Program-made: the position numbers and the translations under genes
Shown here: positions 61,763 to 64,000 of the stretch, one piece after another
Numbering within the stretch: the first letter of the stretch is position 1
Layout: each line of letters starts with the position of its first letter
Notes under the pieces: model-generated
The model's database searches: none
What the model was told of the DNA's origin: nothing
The model's input: only the letters and a program-made list of their open reading frames with translations
NCBI RefSeq assembly: GCF_030936135.1
Contig: NC_082613.1
Span: forward strand, 7,750,001-7,814,000
Direction: 5' to 3'
Source: Gavia stellata
Lineage: Eukaryota; Chordata; Aves; Gaviiformes; Gaviidae
Length of the DNA stretch: 64,000 nucleotides

Positions 61763-64000
61763 GCTGGCGGGGCTGAGCGAGCAGCACCTCGCCCTGACCA
61801 GCTCCAGCTCCGGCACTGGGTGCCCCGGCCACTCTCCCCCAGGTAACTCGTGCTGCTGCTGTTGGTTTGGCTGTTCTTGGGTTTTGCTTTTGCTCTTCCT
61901 CCGCTGCCATGTCTGTCCCACGCTTGAGTTGAGTCCTGCATGTGCTCTCGTGCTAAATGATCTTGGGAGGTCCTGTAAGTGCTTGGCTTATTTTGTTTGG
62001 GTTTTAAAGTACTGGTATAAGTTTTCCCTTTCGGTGCACTGGCTTTTTCTGCGAAAGGGCAGAAGAATAAAAAAATCAGCTTTCTGACGGAGTGTTTCCA
62101 CCAGACGGGTTGGGATTGTTCACCTTTGTGGCATTGTTGAACTGTTCTCTCCCTGAAAGCCCAGGGTGTGAATGTTTGAACTATTTCGCTTTGCCCATTT
62201 GGCTACAATGCAGAGTGGCTGACAGAATTGTATTAAAAACTGCCCCTAGAGCCTTAAGGACTGTAATTCCACATGTCCTGGATGCACGGCCAGCTGCCAG
62301 GTTGCTATTCAAATTGTTCTTGGGTGTTTCTTGTTTGCCCTGGGTACGTCACCTCAATCCTTCCTTCTCCTGTCCCTTCACTACTGTCTATTGTGTGTCC
62401 ATTTCTCCTCTTTAGCCACTGACAATGCTCAGATGCATTCGTCCCCTGGTTTCATCATACCCAACACGTGCTTGAGTTATCTTTTTCTGCAGGAGAGCAA
62501 TTGAGAGCTGCACTGAAGGAAGGTAAGGAGACTTTCTAAAACCCTGTCCTATTATGAGTCCTTCCTTGGCTCCACATGAATCAGAGCAGAAGCTTCTGCC
62601 TTTCTAGCTGGACACTGATATGTTCCAATGTTCACCTGTTTTCCAAGAGGCAGGAAAAAGTGCAGGGATGTACTAAAGGGCTTAGGATCCAGTCCTTGCC
62701 CTGCGGCCACAAGGCAGGCTGCTTTCTGCAGGAATTAATGTGTGCTAGGTCCTTCCTCTGCCTTTGGAATATACGCGAGTTTATTTAAGTCTTTCGCCGA
62801 CACTTGCAGAGTGTACATACCTGTAATGAAATTAGATGCAAAGAGAACTAAATAAAGTTGATTATTTTTTTCTGACATTTAAATACAACATATGGCAAGT
62901 TTAGGTGAGGAATTAATGGCTTACTTTTTATATTAACAGAGGCTGTGACACAGGTGATTGTAATTTTCTAGGTTGGTCAATACATTAGAAAGGTCAGGCT
63001 TATCTGGCTTTAGCCAGAGTACACAGTAGATCACGGATTTTGTTGTAATTTTCTCTCGTAGTTTTCAAAGCTTTCACCGCTCTGCCAGGACCAAAACAAT
63101 GATTTCTGACAGTGAGAGAAAAAGGAGAAAAAGGAGAATTTTACCAATCCTTGGGAAAGGAACTGTTTCAGAGCTGTGTCTGATCTGGAGGCTGGTAGTA
63201 CGTGTTCCTTTTTAAACCAGTCGGGTTGCATTCCAGCTGGTCTGAATGAGTCCCGTCCCCCGCCTCCCACAAGAATAATATCCTTGAAACTTAATCAAAA
63301 AATCTGTACCTAGAAAGGAATGAGAATGAGCTTACTCCAGTTCCTCTCGACTGCTAAGGCTTCTCTTCTCATTTTGAAAAAAGTGTTCTTGCATCAGTAT
63401 CATCTCTTTTCCCTTTTCAATCCTTGAAAATTGTCTTGTTCCTGTGAATGTTATCAAACCTTCCCTCATAAAATCATAAAATAGACATCTTGCCGACAAC
63501 ACCTCCCAGGTCTTGTGGAGTTTTGCTCCATACTCACAGCTTACTACAGAGACCAGCTTTGTGCTTTTCAGATGTAGAATAAAGGGCACAAATAGGTCCT
63601 GCCTACTGGTTTTACCACTTATAAATAACCATGATTAATAACTGAGACAGCAAAAACACTCAATGGAGTGACCAAGTCAACATCCCAAGAGCTAACGTAG
63701 GGTTCACAGCTGGGCAGAGGTCCTCAGTGGTTGACAACGTCTGATTCTGCCCACTAGGAACAAGCGTGTGGCCAGATCCTGAGAGCTCCCGAAGGCTCAC
63801 AGTTCTCAGACAAGTCACTGCGCACTGGGAGTCCTCAGCATCTTTTGAAACTCCATTTTCCAGTGTGAGGACTTCAGCTGGGTGCCAAAGCGGGGCTTGG
63901 TGCTTAGCTTTTGGCAGCCTATGTTCAAAACAGTGGTCTTCATAAATACACTGGTGAAAAAAGATACCACATGAGAGCCTTGTGGGACCCCCTTACTTTT
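61763..64000. other. Intergenic DNA, end of window
   Basis: No supported coding exon. The GC-rich stretch at 61763-61840 ending in CAG/GTAACT could be an untranslated first exon of a gene lying beyond the window, but nothing else supports it. The rest is AT-rich with no recognised feature. Confidence 0.45.

Noticed and set aside
61415-61941. Frames of up to 143 codons around the GGGGCA repeat
   Set aside because: The repeat translates to GR or PCPC strings in every frame; no independent evidence of a gene.
29946-64000. BCAS1 coding exons expected by synteny with human 20q13.2
   Set aside because: I looked for the conserved BCAS1 N-terminal and SRFFLMLSRPVPGR-type segments and found neither, so the gene, if present, begins coding beyond the window.

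Overview
The window is vertebrate nuclear DNA, most likely from a bird; I cannot name the species. Every gene is split by GT-AG introns. Two single-copy genes sit in the order seen on human 20q13.2, PFDN4 next to CYP24A1. The introns are compact (95-1398 bp), the only recognisable transposon is an old CR1-like LINE fragment, and both genes start in short, very GC-rich CpG islands. All three points suit an avian or at least sauropsid genome.

Layout: 1-5552 is AT-rich intergenic DNA. PFDN4 (prefoldin subunit 4, 135 aa, four coding exons) lies on the minus strand at 5636-8407, with a CpG-island promoter at about 7780-8900 and a strong CTCF-like motif just upstream. About 11.5 kb of gene-poor DNA follows. 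CYP24A1 (mitochondrial vitamin D 24-hydroxylase) lies on the plus strand at 20500-27699, with eleven coding exons and a probable non-coding twelfth exon ending near 29940. Its promoter keeps a TATA box, a reversed CCAAT box and a cluster of vitamin D response element (VDRE) half-sites about 140-170 bp upstream of the predicted transcription start. From 29.95 kb to the end (34 kb) I found no protein-coding exon. This stretch holds simple repeats, short GC-rich patches and candidate distal enhancer motifs. In human the next gene on this side is BCAS1; I recognised none of its coding exons here.

The two genes are divergent. PFDN4 is a housekeeping cytosolic chaperone subunit. CYP24A1 is strongly induced by 1,25-dihydroxyvitamin D and inactivates it, forming a negative feedback loop. 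The CTCF-like motif between them and the direct-repeat-3 (DR3) motifs in intron 5 and 31-38 kb downstream fit an insulated, hormone-responsive CYP24A1 domain, but that is inference from motifs. I found no CRISPR array, operon, insertion sequence or clearly new gene system. The most useful leads are the regulatory motifs, a splice donor one base after the CYP24A1 stop codon, an exon-like segment antisense to the CYP24A1 upstream region, and a 168-nt pure purine tract.
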